Assembly (NCBI GenBank): GCA_002812745.2 | Contig: NCSJ02000157.1 | Span: forward strand, 32,396 to 96,395 | DNA from: Scytalidium lignicola | Taxonomy: Eukaryota; Ascomycota; Leotiomycetes | Reading direction: 5' to 3' | Length of the DNA: 64,000 nucleotides | Shown: positions 31,701-44,585 of the stretch, one piece after another | How positions within the stretch are numbered: the first letter of the stretch is position 1 | Layout of the letters: every line of letters starts with the position of its first letter | Program-made: the position numbers and the translations under genes | Notes under the pieces: generated by a model | The model's input: the letters and a program-made list of their open reading frames with translations, nothing else | What the model was told of the DNA's origin: nothing | Database searches by the model: none

Positions 31701-34660
31701 GTATCCAAGATCACTAGCAAGAGTAAAATCTGCACCCATTTCTAGTAAAAACTTAGTTGTCGCAGAATTTCCTCTCTCAGCGGCTATGTTTAGCGGTGTG
31801 GTCTCATAATCGTCGGCAATATTCAGTTCTGCGCCTTGTTCCACCAGAAACTTGACAATACTCTCACTTCCGTCTCTTGCAGCTTCAAACAGAGCCGTCT
31901 GTCCAGATGAATCTTTTGCGGTAATATCTGCAGAGTTCTCAACCAATAATCGAACGATTGCTTCCCAATCTGACACAAGCAGCTCTTTCCTGGGTCGTGA
32001 TGCTGCTATTATTAACGGAGTGGTGCCGCTCTGATTTTTGGCATTTATATCAAACTTAGCTTTTGTCAATAGCTTTATCAGAGCGATATTTCCAGAACGA
32101 ATTGCAGGATGCAAAATGGTCTCTCCATAACCAGTTTTAGCGGAAGTGTCTATCCCTCTCTCTAATATCTCCTGGGCAATATCCTGTAAGCCAAAATATG
32201 CCACTAACCAGAGAGTATGAATCGTATGGAGTGACTTATGACTGTCTTTAAATTTCTTTTGTCTTGCCTCTTGGTCACCAGGAGGGACTATGATTCTTTG
32301 GTGGATGATTTGAATAGATAGGGCGACCTTTGAGGCCTGTTTAAGATAGGATTGGAGTAAATCCTTTCCACTCTCATCCGAATCCAATTTGAAATGATGT
32401 CCCCACTGCCACGAGGCATATTCAAGAAGCGGGTAATCCTGGAGAAGTTTTGCTACTTCGTCGTCACTTCCACATGGCCCGTTCTCAAATATGTCGAACG
32501 ATATATATGTTAAACAAGTCATAGCTATATCTGCTTGAGCTCGTGGGAAGTATTTAGCTCCATGCTGCTTGAAGTATTCTTGAGCTGTGTTGTGTACTGA
32601 ATTAATTGTTTGACTTTCATGCTCAATAATAACAATACCCGCACATACGGACAATAAAGTCTCTTGGTCTGGAAAACCTTCCTTATCAAGGTCGTGGTCA
32701 TGAAGTCTAACAGCCAATGCATTTTGAATTTCCGCAACAGTTAACGGTCTAGACGCATAGTTAATCCAGCATAAGATCCTCATAGCAAGATAAAAATCAT
32801 CGGAACTTTGTGATTTGATTCTCTCCATGGCTCCCTCATATGTGGCGTCTAGTCCTTCGGGTAAAGAATTTAAAGCGTCTTTGAAAGTGCGAAGGTCATT
32901 CTTAGCCATTAAAGACTCGAGATAGAGAACAGCTAACAGAAACCTGGTCATTTTGTTACTAAGAACTTTGAGAAGTATGAGGCTAGAACTTACATCCCCT
33001 TGGCTTTTGGAAGAATAGTTTCTTTAATGCGATGGTCCAAAGATGGATCCTTTTTGCAAAATCTCTTTATTCGATCTGACCCTGAAAGCCGCTGATCAAT
33101 ATAATTTTGGATATCTATATCTTTGGCTCGTACATCTAGCGTTGTAACATTTTGTAGCCAAAGCTCTATTGGCATGTTCCTAGACGTAACAAAGATGCTG
33201 ATACCGGTCAGACTTTTTATTTCCTCTAGGAAGATCTGCCTATTTTCGTTTGCTTCAGGATATTCATCTAAAGCATCAATAACGATACGGACTTTAGCGA
33301 AATGCTTCGTAGCTTTTTGAAGCAATTTGGAATAATCTCCTAGAGTTGGCCGAGTCTTATTCCGAGTATGATATCCATATAACTTTATCAATTCACTTTG
33401 CAGAATTTCGTTCCGAATAACAAGCTGGTGTAGAATACTTGCAATCATATTGACTGGTGTTTGGTTTAACGCCTCTTTGTAGTTGCAGTAAACAAATGCA
33501 ATTCCTTCGTCATAACTGGGCTGAATACTCCGAAGAAAATCGATGACAAATGACCTGAATATTAACCACTTGTATGAGAATTTGTCCGGTATAGTGTACA
33601 ACGTGGAAGTGACTTACGCAAGAACGGTCTTTCCAACACCGGCTTTACTACTGTTAGCAACTAGAACATAAAAATAGAGCTCCGTCAAACTTATAGACAA
33701 TCACAAATTTGACATACGTTCTCCGCGGCACCATAAAATCTCACTCGTGCTATCCATCCATTCCTTGAATTCGGTAGTGTCTAGAAGCCAGTGCCACAAT
33801 CCATCTTGGCGACTTCTGACATTGAACACATCAAGTTGCTTATTTTCGAATACCCCAGAGAGCGGAAATAGCCAATCATAAACCTTCTGAAGGCTTTCCT
33901 CTAAAGAACCAAGGTGGTTAGTAAATTAGGACAAGGAACTAATTCCCTGGTGGTCCTTACCTGTATGGTCGAATATCAATCCTTCCACCCCAATCCTCGT
34001 TCGATTCACTGAGTCCCGGAGCATACCTAGATCTATTGAAGTCCAGTACGAATTCCTCTGTGAAAAATTGATTCCTTGCGTAATTTGTCCTTCTATTCTG
34101 TTTAATATTTTGAGGCTAGATTCGGAATACGTATCTGCTCTTGCTGTAGAAATAATGGATCTATCCCTGAATGGAGATTATATTAGCTTCAGTAATAAGG
34201 TTTTGCTGACCAGAAATAAACCTTACATCTCCACTGCTTGGAGAGCTATACTCAGGTTGCTCTTCAATTCATTTGACATTTTTGTAAGCTTCCTAACAGT
34301 GCCTTCTCGGAAAGGGTATAACATTCTTTGGGCTTCCGTCCGAGCTCTTCCATTCCAAGTATTACCCCTTGATATATCTTGGACCTTTTCCAATTTTGAC
34401 TTCAGCCGAAGGAGTGCTTCTTCGCAGGAATCGATATTTTGGTGCACAGCCTTAGCAGCAGGACTCAATCCCTCCTGTATCCTAGAAGACTTCAAGACTT
34501 CCAAGACGCTTTTCAGCCCCTCGATAGACTTGAGCATCTGCTTAATATCTGCCGGTGCATCCTTCCAAGATGAATAGTAATTAAGAAGCCCCTGGCATAC
34601 AGTCAAGCCTAAGGATACAACGCCAGCAGCAGCAGATGCAACACCTAATGCCTCGGCCAT
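28726..34660 (-). CDS. NLR-like STAND protein: NACHT, about 32 ankyrin repeats, ZZ finger
   Basis: Six exons (34660-34227, 34166-33961, 33900-33718, 33642-33618, 33554-32994, 32943-28726) give 1875 residues after allowing one missing base. Residues 1-140 resemble the fungal STAND N-terminal domain (AEALGVASAAAGVVSLGLTV). The P-loop GEPGVGKT (about 273-280) is completed by a 25-nt exon, and Walker B VIDALDE is near 384. About 32 ankyrin repeats (roughly 710-1790) follow, many as TPLxxAAxxGH. The C-terminus has a ZZ-type zinc finger (about 1812-1858): CTICC, CKICDRGDFDICQYC and a final histidine. A frame break lies in a CCCC run at 30489-30492, where one more base restores KGADANLQGG. Function by family: an intracellular receptor that oligomerises on ligand sensing, often in vegetative incompatibility or defence. 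The ligand is unknown. The single homopolymer break is probably a sequencing error. Confidence 0.85.
30274..30471 (-). repeat. Two nearly identical 99-bp ankyrin units in tandem
   Basis: 30274-30372 and 30373-30471 differ at only about six positions, nearly all transitions. Each codes one 33-residue repeat (CFGHDQIVQQLLEKGADINA). The other repeats of the array are far more diverged, so this pair marks a recent duplication or gene conversion. Confidence 0.8.
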
Positions 34661-35429
34661 AGCGCATGTAGCATTAGAGAGGAAGCCAGTTTTAAAACGT
34701 ATATATAATTTAACCTACAGTACATATCGCGTATCGTGCCATAAGAGTAATCGCAAGACGGCTTGAATGGTTATTTTATTCTCAAGAGCGACGAGAGTTG
34801 AACGAGGCTGTGCTGAACCAGACACGGCTAAACCACAATTTGCCTAAGAGGCTGTCGAGAAAAATGCCTTGCGCCAATTACGAACAGGCGACCGACAAAA
34901 GAAACTCGAGGTAGACGGACAACTCAACATTTGGTTTGCTGGAAAGATGATGATGGACCAATTGCCAAAGCGCAGTTTCAAACAGAGTGACATCGATGAT
35001 CTGGTAGTAAAATGGAACAAAGATTATGGGCCGGGCATGGTCTGGATCGAAGAGGTATGCAATCACCTTATTTAACACTTGGAAAATAGAAGCGCTTATA
35101 AGTTTAATAGGATGAAGGGTTATTATTATACATGATGGGGTAGAAATTGGCTACACTTAAATACATATGCTCTTTACTTAATAAAATTAATGCATATCGA
35201 ACAAAATGCTAATGACCATGTCTATCCATGTAAATGAAACTAAACACCAATCTAGCCCTTCTATCCCGGCAATTTAAAAACATCCAATGCCCTCTACAGC
35301 ATTCACTTTTCCTCTACCCACTCCTTGAAGTCTCGGGTATATCCCTCGAAGCCTCTCTTCGTGGCCTCCCTCCGTGGCCTCCCTCTGCCCAATCAGTCTC
35401 ACCAGCCAGCTCTCTCCCATTACCCACCC
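34661..35429. other. Promoter side of the NLR-like gene and spacer
   Basis: Likely NLR promoter near 34661-34800. A short plus-strand frame (34869-35075, with QLNIWFAGKMMMDQLPKRSF) ending in a donor-like GTATGC has a protein-like composition, but it has no start or partner exon and no family is recognised. Confidence 0.3.
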
Positions 35430-35640
35430 ATGAGTAAATTCTCTCTCTTCTTGTGGTGAATTTGGAAGGTTTATCAGAGATATTGATTGCCTAAATGTAA
35501 TTAATCTCTAAAACGAGGTATGCATTGTAGAACAGTGGATCAACCCCTGATCCAGATTCTGTAATAAACTTCCCGAATGACTAAATACTGCAAACCGCTA
35601 CGACTATATATGTCGGCCCGATCTGAAGAAATGGAGTCGC
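35430..35640. repeat. Dispersed repeat, copy B
   Basis: Same-strand partner of 26997-27210, with roughly three quarters of bases matching by eye. The NLR-like gene lies between the two copies. Confidence 0.55.
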
Positions 35641-36307
35641 AAAAGGAAGACTAGGCCGGAATGAAGTATCATAGATGATTTCGCAATTCCCGAAGAGTTT
35701 TGCTACTAGACTACCACTTTCGAACTCTGCATGTCTAATTTGGCTGCCTGATACTTTCAAGTGTGTATGCGAACCATTTTGTAGCTCCGAACTCGCGTCT
35801 AGTCAACAGGCACCAATATTGTTTCTAAGGCCGCGCAAGATCGTTGCGCAACTATAAGGAAGACTACAACATCATTGGCTAAAGCTTAAAAGTGACAGAC
35901 TCACAAGCGTTTGTTAGACTTGCTTTGAGGTAAACAGTTTTAAATTCCTAAAGGCCTAGGCATCGATTGAGGGGCATCGGAACGTTTTCGTTGCTCAACT
36001 TATACCTAGACGTCTTGCACTTGCAGGATCAAACGTAGACCCTTGCTTCAGTCAGCATGATGGCAGACGATCAAGCTCACATAGACTCGAACAACCTGTG
36101 TTTGTTTACGGTTACAGGGGGTTTCCTCCACGCATTACGATCAATGAGATATCTCTTTCCCCACCTCATATCCTTATATATAAACGGGTACTAACTAGGT
36201 ATACTTGCGATTGTACCGACCTGCAAAAGGCACACCTTAGTAGCACCTCTTTGGACTCGTATGGGAATTGAGATAAAGCGAGATCCTACTGATATTCTTT
36301 GCTCATA
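35641..36307. other. Promoter region of the ABC transporter
   Basis: No gene. Contains a TATATATAAACG stretch near 36175 about 130 bp before the start codon, a plausible TATA-type element. Confidence 0.35.
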
Positions 36308-39300
36308 ATGGAATTTCTCAATCGATCAATTACCGAAGTTAACGGCTATTATACAGTTTCTTTTGGGCCTACAGTGCCAGGGAGATTCGACTTCACTCCT
36401 CTTTTCGAGGATATTTTCCTCTCTATCGTCCCATCTGCCATCTTCCTTCTTCTTCTTCCCATTCGACTTTTCATCCTTCATAAACAACCTAGAAAGGTTT
36501 TAAAAAGTACTCTGCATAGTCAAAAGATAGTATGTCATACTATAAAGCTACATGAGTATAATAAGCTAACCCGAAAGATAGCTATTCTTAATAGTGCATG
36601 CCTTAATGCAGACTGTCTTCCTCGTTTTGCATGCATTAAGTCTATCTCTAAGAACTCACGCTACTATCGCAGCATCTGCACTTACCTTAATAGATGCACT
36701 GGGTTTATGTGTATTGTCGCATTTAGAGCACATTGGCTCTGTTAGGCCCTCTGTTATAATTAACGTCTATCTTTTGCTCACAGTCCCTTTTGACATCGCA
36801 CGGGCAAGGACACTATGGATTGGTGGAGCAACAAAGCCTATTGCTGCCATATTTACGAGTACACTCGGAGTCAAGCTCATGATTCTGATTGCAGAGGCAA
36901 TTGAAAAGCGTAGTATTCTGTTAGATCGATACCGAGATTCCTCCCCGGAGGTCACGAGTGGAATCTATAGTAGATCATTCTTTTGGTGGTTAAACAAGTT
37001 GATGACGACAGGATTTCGTCGAGTCATCCAGAATGAGGACTTGTATCCTATCGAGGAAGATATGAGCTCGGCCTTCTTACAAACCCATGGCCAGAGGGCT
37101 TGGGATCGTGTTGTTCAGGGACGGCCAAGAGCTTTACTGTGGTCCACATTAAGAGCAATGCGAGTTGCTTTCATATATTGTATATTCCCACGAGTATGTC
37201 TCATCGGATTCCGATATGCACAGCCATTTTTACTTTCAAGAACCGTCGATTTTGCAAATAACTTAGATGAACCGGATTCGATCGGATGGGGTCTAACAGG
37301 AGCGTTTGGACTTGTGTTTCTTGGTTCTGCAGTCTCAAATGGATTGTATGAGCATATGAATTACCGATTTGTGACAAGTGTGCGAGGAACTTTAATTAGC
37401 ATGATTTATGCCAAAACTGTTGATTTGAGTATAACTGCTCTCAACGAGTCTGCAGCTGTCACATTGATGGCAAGTGATTCTGGTATGCGTCCCTATTCCA
37501 ACCCCCAGTCATTTTCAAAGAAAGCTTTTATTCAGCGGCTAAATCCTACTTAGAAGCAATATGTCAGGGATTAGCTATGGTTCACGAGCTTTGGGCAGTT
37601 CCAATTGAATTGGGAATTTGTCTGTGGCTATTATACAGGCAGCTGGGTCTGGCATTTCTGGCTCCTACTGTAGTAGCCATATTATCAATGGCAGGGGCCA
37701 TGTTGTTGGCTCGCTATATTGGAAATGCTCAAAAGATTTGGATTCAAGGTATTCAAACTCGTGTCGATGCAACTGCCTCGATGCTCGGCTCGATGAAGGT
37801 GAGTAACAACATTATTCGGAAATTGAAACTTGCTAAATACTTTATCATCAAGGCTGTAAAAATGCTTGGGTTTACCAACAGACTTTCGGAGGTAATCCAA
37901 GCCCTACGTACGGAAGAACTTCGTCTTGCAACCAAATTCAGAAAATTGATGTGGATTCTCGGTTTTCTAGGTATGGTACATCTGTTTCGTACCCACCTAA
38001 ATTAGGAAAACGTTGACATTCTCCTGCAGCGAATAATACAATGTCCCTAGCACCACTAGTAACGTTTGGGGTATTTGTTATTTCAGCAGAATATACTGGC
38101 AGGACATTGAATAGTGCCTCCGCGTTTGCTGCACTTTCCTTGATCACTTTATTAGCGACGCCCATGAACAGCATGATCAGAGCGATACCCAGGTTAAATG
38201 CCGCAATAGCTTGTTTTGATCGAATCCAAGTTTTCTTGAACTCTGATGCGCGGCGAGATCATCGTATGCCATTGAATACCTCATTAAATTTCGAGGAAGA
38301 AACCACTTCGGTCGATCTAACCATCGGCATGGAACTCAAGAAATTGATGCCAAGAGTTTTTAGAAACGACGAAGCATTGATACTGGTCCAGAACGCAAGT
38401 TTTGCTTGGACTTCCGATGGTACACCAGCAGTACATGATATTAGCTTCTCTCTAACACGCTACCAATTCTGTTTCGTCATTGGCCCTGTTGGCTCGGGCA
38501 AGAGTTCGTTATTGAAGGGCTTACTTGGAGAGACGCCATCGTCTCAAGGTTTCGTTTACAGCACTTTCCCCTCCACTGCGTATGTAGACCAAACTCCTTG
38601 GATTCAGAATGGTACTATTCGACAGAATATTCTTGGGATTTCAAGTTTCGAGGAGACTTGGTATATGCAGGTCGTACATGCATGTGCTCTAGACCAGGAT
38701 ATATCGGATATGCCTAAAGGACATTGTGAGTATCTCTAGTGCACCAAACCATTCTGCCATATTGACTTACTGCAGCAACATTGGTGGGAAGTGCGGGTAT
38801 ATCTTTGAGTGGTGGTCAAAAACAACGGCTAGCTCTCGCACGCGCAGTCTATGCGAAGAAGGAACTCGTCATCCTAGACGATGTGTTTTCCGGACTTGAC
38901 GCTGAGACAGAACAGCAAATATTTAATCGACTTTTCAGCAAACAAGGCCTCTTTCAACAGATGAAAACAACTGTTCTTATGGTGACCCATGCAGTACACA
39001 GGCTTCCATATTCCAATCACATCATTGCACTCGACCACTCAGGACACATTGCGGAACAGGGTTTGTTCGAGCAACTCAAAAACTCCGGCGGGTATGTGCA
39101 AGATCTTGTGACTAAACTCAAGGAAGAAGATAATTCGTCTACAGATGAGGGCAGGAAAGACACGACAATTGCTGGGAAAGGCGGACTGATGATCTCGGCT
39201 AGCCAAGATGGAACCAACAGGCAAACGGAAGAGCTGTCCAGACAAACCGGTGACTTCAAAATGTACAAATATTACTTCGGTTCGATTAGCTGGCAAACAA

Positions 39301-41158
39301 ACGTGGTACTTCTTACTTTGGTGCTGTTATATGGCACAACTTCGAAATTAACAGAGTTTGTAGTCACGTATTGTGAGTATTTCCCGGATTCATAGGCAGG
39401 CTAATATCCCCGGGTCCTTACTTCTCACTTGGTAATCAATGAAATAAGTTGATCTGACAACACCCATAGGGACTGATGCAATTAGGATCCAAGGCAACGA
39501 GGTGAATGGCTTTTATATGGGAATTTATGCCATGCTCGCAGGTCTTTCTAATTCTGGGCTCATCTTTGGCACTGGCCAATTCTTCCTTAAGGTCATTCCT
39601 GAAAGTGCCTTAGTTCTACACGAAAGACTTCTGAAAACAGTGATGGCTGCACCTCTGTACTTTTTCACTTCCACAGATACTGGAATAACGACCAATAGGT
39701 TAGTCATGGTTAAAAGATACTCTGTATTTATAGTAGGACTCACTATCATCTAGGTTTAGTCAGGATATGACTGTTGTGGACTCCGAATTGCCGTATTCGC
39801 TAATTGATCTTTTGTTCCATATTGTTATTTCTCTCATGGCAGCCATCTTGATGTGCATATCTGCTGGTTATTTTGCAATTACCATGCCGGCTGTTATTTT
39901 GTGCGTTTGGGGTGAGTTAAAAGATTTAGATCAACTACTGTAGTCGCTAACTATGAGAATAGTCTTGCAAAAATACTACTTAAGAACTTCACGGCAGCTC
40001 CGTCTCCTTGATCTTGAAGCAAAATCTCCGCTCTACTCGCACTTCCTAGAATCTCTCAATGGACTTATCACCATCAGAGCATTCGGGTGGACCAAAACCT
40101 TCCGGGAACAGAACCTTACCTTCCTTGATGCGTCCCAGAAGCCGTACTACCTCTTGCTCTGCATCCAGCGTTGGCTATCGTTAATTTTGGATTTATTAGT
40201 TGCTGGGCTAGCAGTTATCCTAGTGGTGCTCGTCGTAAAGCTTCGGACGGATATTAGCCCCGGATATGTCGGTCTAGCTCTACTTAATGTTATGGGCTTC
40301 AACGAAACCCTTGCATCAATTATTAAGAACTGGACTCAGCTCGAGACATCTTTTGGGGCTATCGCCCGGCTGATGAGTTTTTCAACAGATACACCCAACG
40401 AAAACTTGTCAAACGAAACTCAAGACGTACCTCAAGACTGGCCAGCGTACGGCGTTATTGAGTTCAAGAATATGTCTGCATCTTACACTGCTGGTGGTGA
40501 TCTCGTTGTTCGCAACCTTAGCATATCTATCCAAGCTGGTGAGAAAATAGGTATTTGTGGCCGTAGCGGAAGTGGCAAGAGCTCTCTAATTGGCTCTTTA
40601 TTCCGAATGCTTGAAATCACGCCCGAGAGCTTAATTACCATTGATGGCATTGATATTACGACCATACCACGCCAAATTGTGCGCGAACGCCTTAACGCAA
40701 TTCCTCAAGAGCCTTTCTTCATGAGAGGTACTATCCGCTCCAACACAGACCCAGACGCGCAACACACGGACGCACAGATCATCTCCGCGATCTCCAAGGT
40801 ACATCTGTGGAATCTAGTATCCTCCAAAGGAGGGCTCGATGCAAACCTTGACGCAGAATTTTTCTCTCATGGTCAACGACAGCTGTTCTGCCTGGCACGG
40901 GCCATTTTGAAGAAGAGCAAAGTGGTGGTTTTGGACGAGGTAACGAGTAATGTTGACGTAAGGTCTGATGAACTGATGCAGAAGGTCATTCGGAGTGAAT
41001 TTAAGGACTGCACGATTCTCACGGTGGCTCATCGGCTAGACACCATTTTAGACTTTGATCGGATTGCATTGCTAAGTGGTGGTGAGTTAAAGGAGTTGGA
41101 TACTCCAAGCATGTTACTAGGGAGCGATACTGCATTCAAGGAATTATACTATTCATAA
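36308..41158 (+). CDS. ABCC/MRP-type ABC transporter (full-length)
   Basis: Nine exons (36308-36529, 36582-37482, 37554-37798, 37853-37970, 38030-38725, 38776-39372, 39470-39698, 39754-39911, 39963-41158) total 4362 nt, 1453 residues, with every junction in phase. The 54-nt intron after exon 3 stays open, so it is easily read as coding. The N-terminus carries a TMD0-like hydrophobic region (SIVPSAIFLLLLPIRLFIL). NBD1 has Walker A GPVGSGKSSLL, signature LSGGQKQRLALARA and Walker B LVILDDVFSGLD. NBD2 has Walker A GRSGSGKSSLI, a degenerate signature SHGQRQLFCLARA and Walker B VVVLDEVTSNVD; the asymmetry is normal for fungal ABCC proteins. It sits in the plasma or vacuolar membrane and should export or sequester conjugates, drugs or metabolites. 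The start at MEFLNRS is the first ATG in frame. It appears intact. Confidence 0.9.
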
Positions 41159-41360
41159 TCNTTTTTCTAGAACTTACATAACAGGGGACAAGAGAATAAC
41201 GTTGGGATTGAAACCGATAATAGAGTCAAAATCATAATATATATTAGTGTATGAATTAACTTGTACAGCCCTATTTGCCTACCCATTTCTTTAGTTGTTG
41301 TTCGTGCTTGAAGAGATAATACAAATTTGAAATCCCATCCTTTGTACTGTTACACTTAGC

Positions 41361-42193
41361 CTATTTTAGAAAACTGTCCTTCCCTTCCAGCATAGCACAA
41401 ATCGTCAAAACCGCAACTAATTCATCAACCTCCCTTCCGTCAAGTACCAGCAAGCCCTCTTTATCATGAGAACTAAGCTGTGCAAAGCGAGCTACCTCTC
41501 TCTTTCTAGTTTTACCATTCTCATCATGCACTACCTGCGTCAGAACATCAGCAATTTTAATCTCTTTCTAAATGAGAATTCTCCTGGACGGACCTTGAAT
41601 AAAGCTTTCTGATGCACAGCCTCTGGCTCAACCTCCCAAAGNAAAAGCAACCCCATCTTTGACAAAGCTTTCTGCATGCCGATGCTGTCTAGTCCAATGC
41701 TCATGCTCATACTGGTGTTCATGCTCCCTCTCCTTCTCTCTTTCATCCTTCCCCTCTACCAATTTCCTCATTTCCATGATCTCAGCCTCGCCACCACCCC
41801 TCGGAAACTTAACCTTCACAACACCCCCTTCCCCCCTCCCAAAACTCAGCATTGGATACTTCCATTCGGCAACCTCATTCCCCTCCGCGTCCAAAATCGC
41901 CAGATGCGTGCCGATCAAGCTTTGCTTCTCAAGGGTATAACGGAGAGGAGGCGGAGGCGAGATTATGGATACTTTATGAGCGGAGAGAAGGTTCTCCGAA
42001 GTTATTCCTTGTTTTTCAGAAAATAAAGAGGGGAGATAGGAGGTCACGTCTTGGATTTTGGAGAGTTGGTGGGTAGAGANGGGGGGTTGAGAGATGGATT
42101 GTGAAGGCGCGATTNGGGGGTTAGGAAGTGGTTGAGGTCCAGTGGAAGAGTAAATGTATTCCTGTATGGAGATTGTTTTGATGCAGTTGCCAT
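41361..42193 (-). CDS. Small uncharacterised protein, frame broken at homopolymers
   Basis: From ATG 42193 (MATASKQSPYRNTF) the frame runs through SYLPSLFSEKQGITSENLLSAHK and YTLEKQSLIGTHLAILDAEGNEVAEWKYPML. A charged His/Glu repeat follows, then WEVEPEAVHQKALFKVRPGE and a C-terminus ending LEGKDSFLK at 41361. Continuity requires a correction at the N at 41642 and one more A near 41565-41567; two further N bases (42080, 42115) lie near the N-terminus, all beside homopolymers. It is probably one single-exon gene of about 275 residues. The middle part recalls beta-rich lipid- or membrane-associated folds of the tubby/LURP type, but this is only an impression. Function unknown. It faces the ABC transporter tail to tail. 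Confidence 0.55.
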
Positions 42194-43382
42194 GATTCTA
42201 GTTGATGATTTGTTGGTTGATAGTTTGATTGTGATCTTGTTGAAGTTGATTCAAAAATTAAATACTCTGAGTTGTGCGAGATGAATTGAGGGGCTAGCTT
42301 TATACTGAATTCGTCGCCACATTCCTTGGCTCAAGATATTCTGCAAGAGGATGAGGTCACTCGCGTGCACTTGGAAGGCATCTGGTGATTATCAGATGGA
42401 GATCACGTGGGCCCTTGAGAATGTAATGAAAATTAACATAAATTGGAAGGAATTGAGAGATGGGTTCTACTTGGTATCTCTATACTCATCGCACAATTTT
42501 TTTGATATGAGAACCAGACAAATGTGGAGAAGAGATTCTAATTTTGAACTGGAACCTCTAGTAGGTCAAACTGAAGCCCTCTCCTAGATTGAAAAATCAT
42601 TTATTTGATTGAGCACTTAGTTTCCTTTCAAACTTAATTTTCTCCGTTTTAATTACGACAGCAAAGATGATTTTCTAGAGTTGTGAGATAGTTCATTACT
42701 TCCTCTCGCGCGCGAGACTCCGGTTAGCTGTACTGTAAGTATCAGCTCCCTCGAGCTACGTTCCTTGCAAAAAAGTCTACAGAGATAGTAGCAGAAATTT
42801 GGAAGATAGAATTATGCTCAGGATGATATTGAAAACCTCAGTTCAAAGCAGCTTAATTTTATCCATCTTATAATAAACGAGAGAGCTTCTGACTTTGTCA
42901 TTAGCACATAGAGTCGATCACGCCATTAGGTGTAGGACGTATCTTACGCAATATAGAGCAGGCCATAACTAGTTTTACAAATTATTCTTTATGATAAGAC
43001 TTAATATTTTTTAAAAGTATAAAAAGCTTTTGTAGCAGATCTACTTCACTATAATTCTCGGCTTGCAAGCTAGACCTTTAAAGGCTACAGGTTTGTGAGA
43101 AGAGATCTCATGTTGCGAATCTGAGACTCAAAAATCTTCACGACAGTTCTCGGCATGCACATATACGGGGTCTCATACCAATGCTAATCCACCATTATAA
43201 AAGTAAGCACATCAAAATCAGTACTCTGTAATCGCGATTTTAACTAACAGCAATACAAACTCTATATCTAGGAGCTGTGATTAGAACACATGTTTATATC
43301 TTTAAACCAATGTAGACTTGAGAAACTTATAATAGATATGATGTCAACACTCATATCTTGGTTCCCAATGTTATTATATGAG
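42194..43382. other. AT-rich spacer
   Basis: No gene is supported; the ORF 42351-42587 has no family resemblance. It should include the promoter of the small gene at its left edge and the 3' flank of the oxidase at its right. Confidence 0.4.
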
Positions 43383-44585
43383 TTACAGTTGACTCCTAGG
43401 TCTGGCGGGAATTACATTTTCATATTCTGCTTTCTCAACCATTCTTGTCAAGGCGTCTGCCACACCATAGGAGAATGCGTATCCTCCGCCACCGAACCCA
43501 TATGCTGACAGTACGACTCTCTCCCCAATATTCTGAGATTCTAGCCGGAAGCCTCCGTCACGGGAAGGCCGAATGCCAACAATGTAGCTCAGCGAGTCCT
43601 CAGGCGGGTTAGCAGGGACAATCTCTGGGGCAAGACGATGGGCTCGTGCAATTTCGTCTCGAGCAATATCCATATTGACATCCGGGGAGCTCCATAGTAG
43701 TCAGCATAATGCATGTAATCGGATAAATCTTTATGGTACTTACAAATTATCACGCTGCTTAATTCCTCCGAGAACAACTCCACCAGACAAGGGGCGAGGG
43801 ATAACGTATGTGTACTCTCTGCCATTGCGAAAGTACATTGTAGACGTCTTTGGTGTCTTCAGAAAAACATTCTGGCCTCGTTCAGGAAAGGACTTTTCGT
43901 CTTTGACGTCTGTTAAGAGCTTGCTGCCCCACCCACTAGCATTGATAAAGACCCTAGACGTTGGAAACATCTCATAGAGTTCCGCAAGTGACACTACCTT
44001 CTGCCTAATAAACCTACCGCCCAAAGACTCAATCTTGCGTCCAAGGTAGGGCATATGTTTTGTGGGATCGGTGACCATACATTCATAAGACCAACCGCAT
44101 GCAAAGTTGGAGGGATACTCGCCAGGTGAGAGCTCACGGAACTATGGATAATAATGAGGATTAGGGGGTGGAAAATTAGTACATATACTGACATTGGAGA
44201 CCACAGTTCTACCCCAATTCGCAGAATTTTCTCCAGGTGTTTCTTCCAGATACTCACGACATTCTACCATGCAGACCCCTGCATCTGGGTCCTCCAGCGC
44301 AAGTTTCAACAGATGTCTATAAGTTCCGACTTGTAGGTATTTATGCTCGTTTGTCAAGCCGCCGGCTGAATGCCATGCTGCCCCAGCCCAAGCCGATGCA
44401 TAGAAAATACTCTCATCGCCAGGAAGATACTCTGCGACGAGGATAACTTTGAAGCCTTTTTGCAAGAGCTGACGAGCGGTAGCACAGCCTATGATGCCTG
44501 TCCCAAGGATGATGATGGGCCGCCTAGAAAATGGAAGGTTTGAAGACGACAAGCCGGCAGAGCTACCAGCAACAGAGACAGCCAT
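43383..44585 (-). CDS. D-amino-acid oxidase family FAD enzyme
   Basis: Three exons (44585-44193, 44141-43744, 43689-43383) sum to 1098 nt, 365 residues, close to the usual length. The N-terminus has the FAD-binding IILGTGIIGCATA. GIRPSRDGG near the C-terminus carries the arginine that binds the substrate carboxylate. The family signature appears as SAYGFGGGGYAFSYGVADAL, with the usual HNY replaced by SAY. The protein ends in SQL, an acceptable variant of the peroxisomal PTS1 tripeptide. It should oxidise D-amino acids (or D-aspartate) to oxo acids, ammonia and hydrogen peroxide in peroxisomes. It shares a 346-bp divergent promoter with an oligopeptide transporter, which fits use of peptides or D-amino acids as nitrogen. 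No break is seen. Confidence 0.88.

Noticed and set aside
25426..41158. Secondary-metabolite cluster (dioxygenase plus ABC transporter)
   Set aside because: No polyketide, peptide or terpene synthase and long unrelated spacers between the genes.
42351..42587. ORF of 78 codons in the spacer after the small gene
   Set aside because: No recognisable domain and no splice partners.
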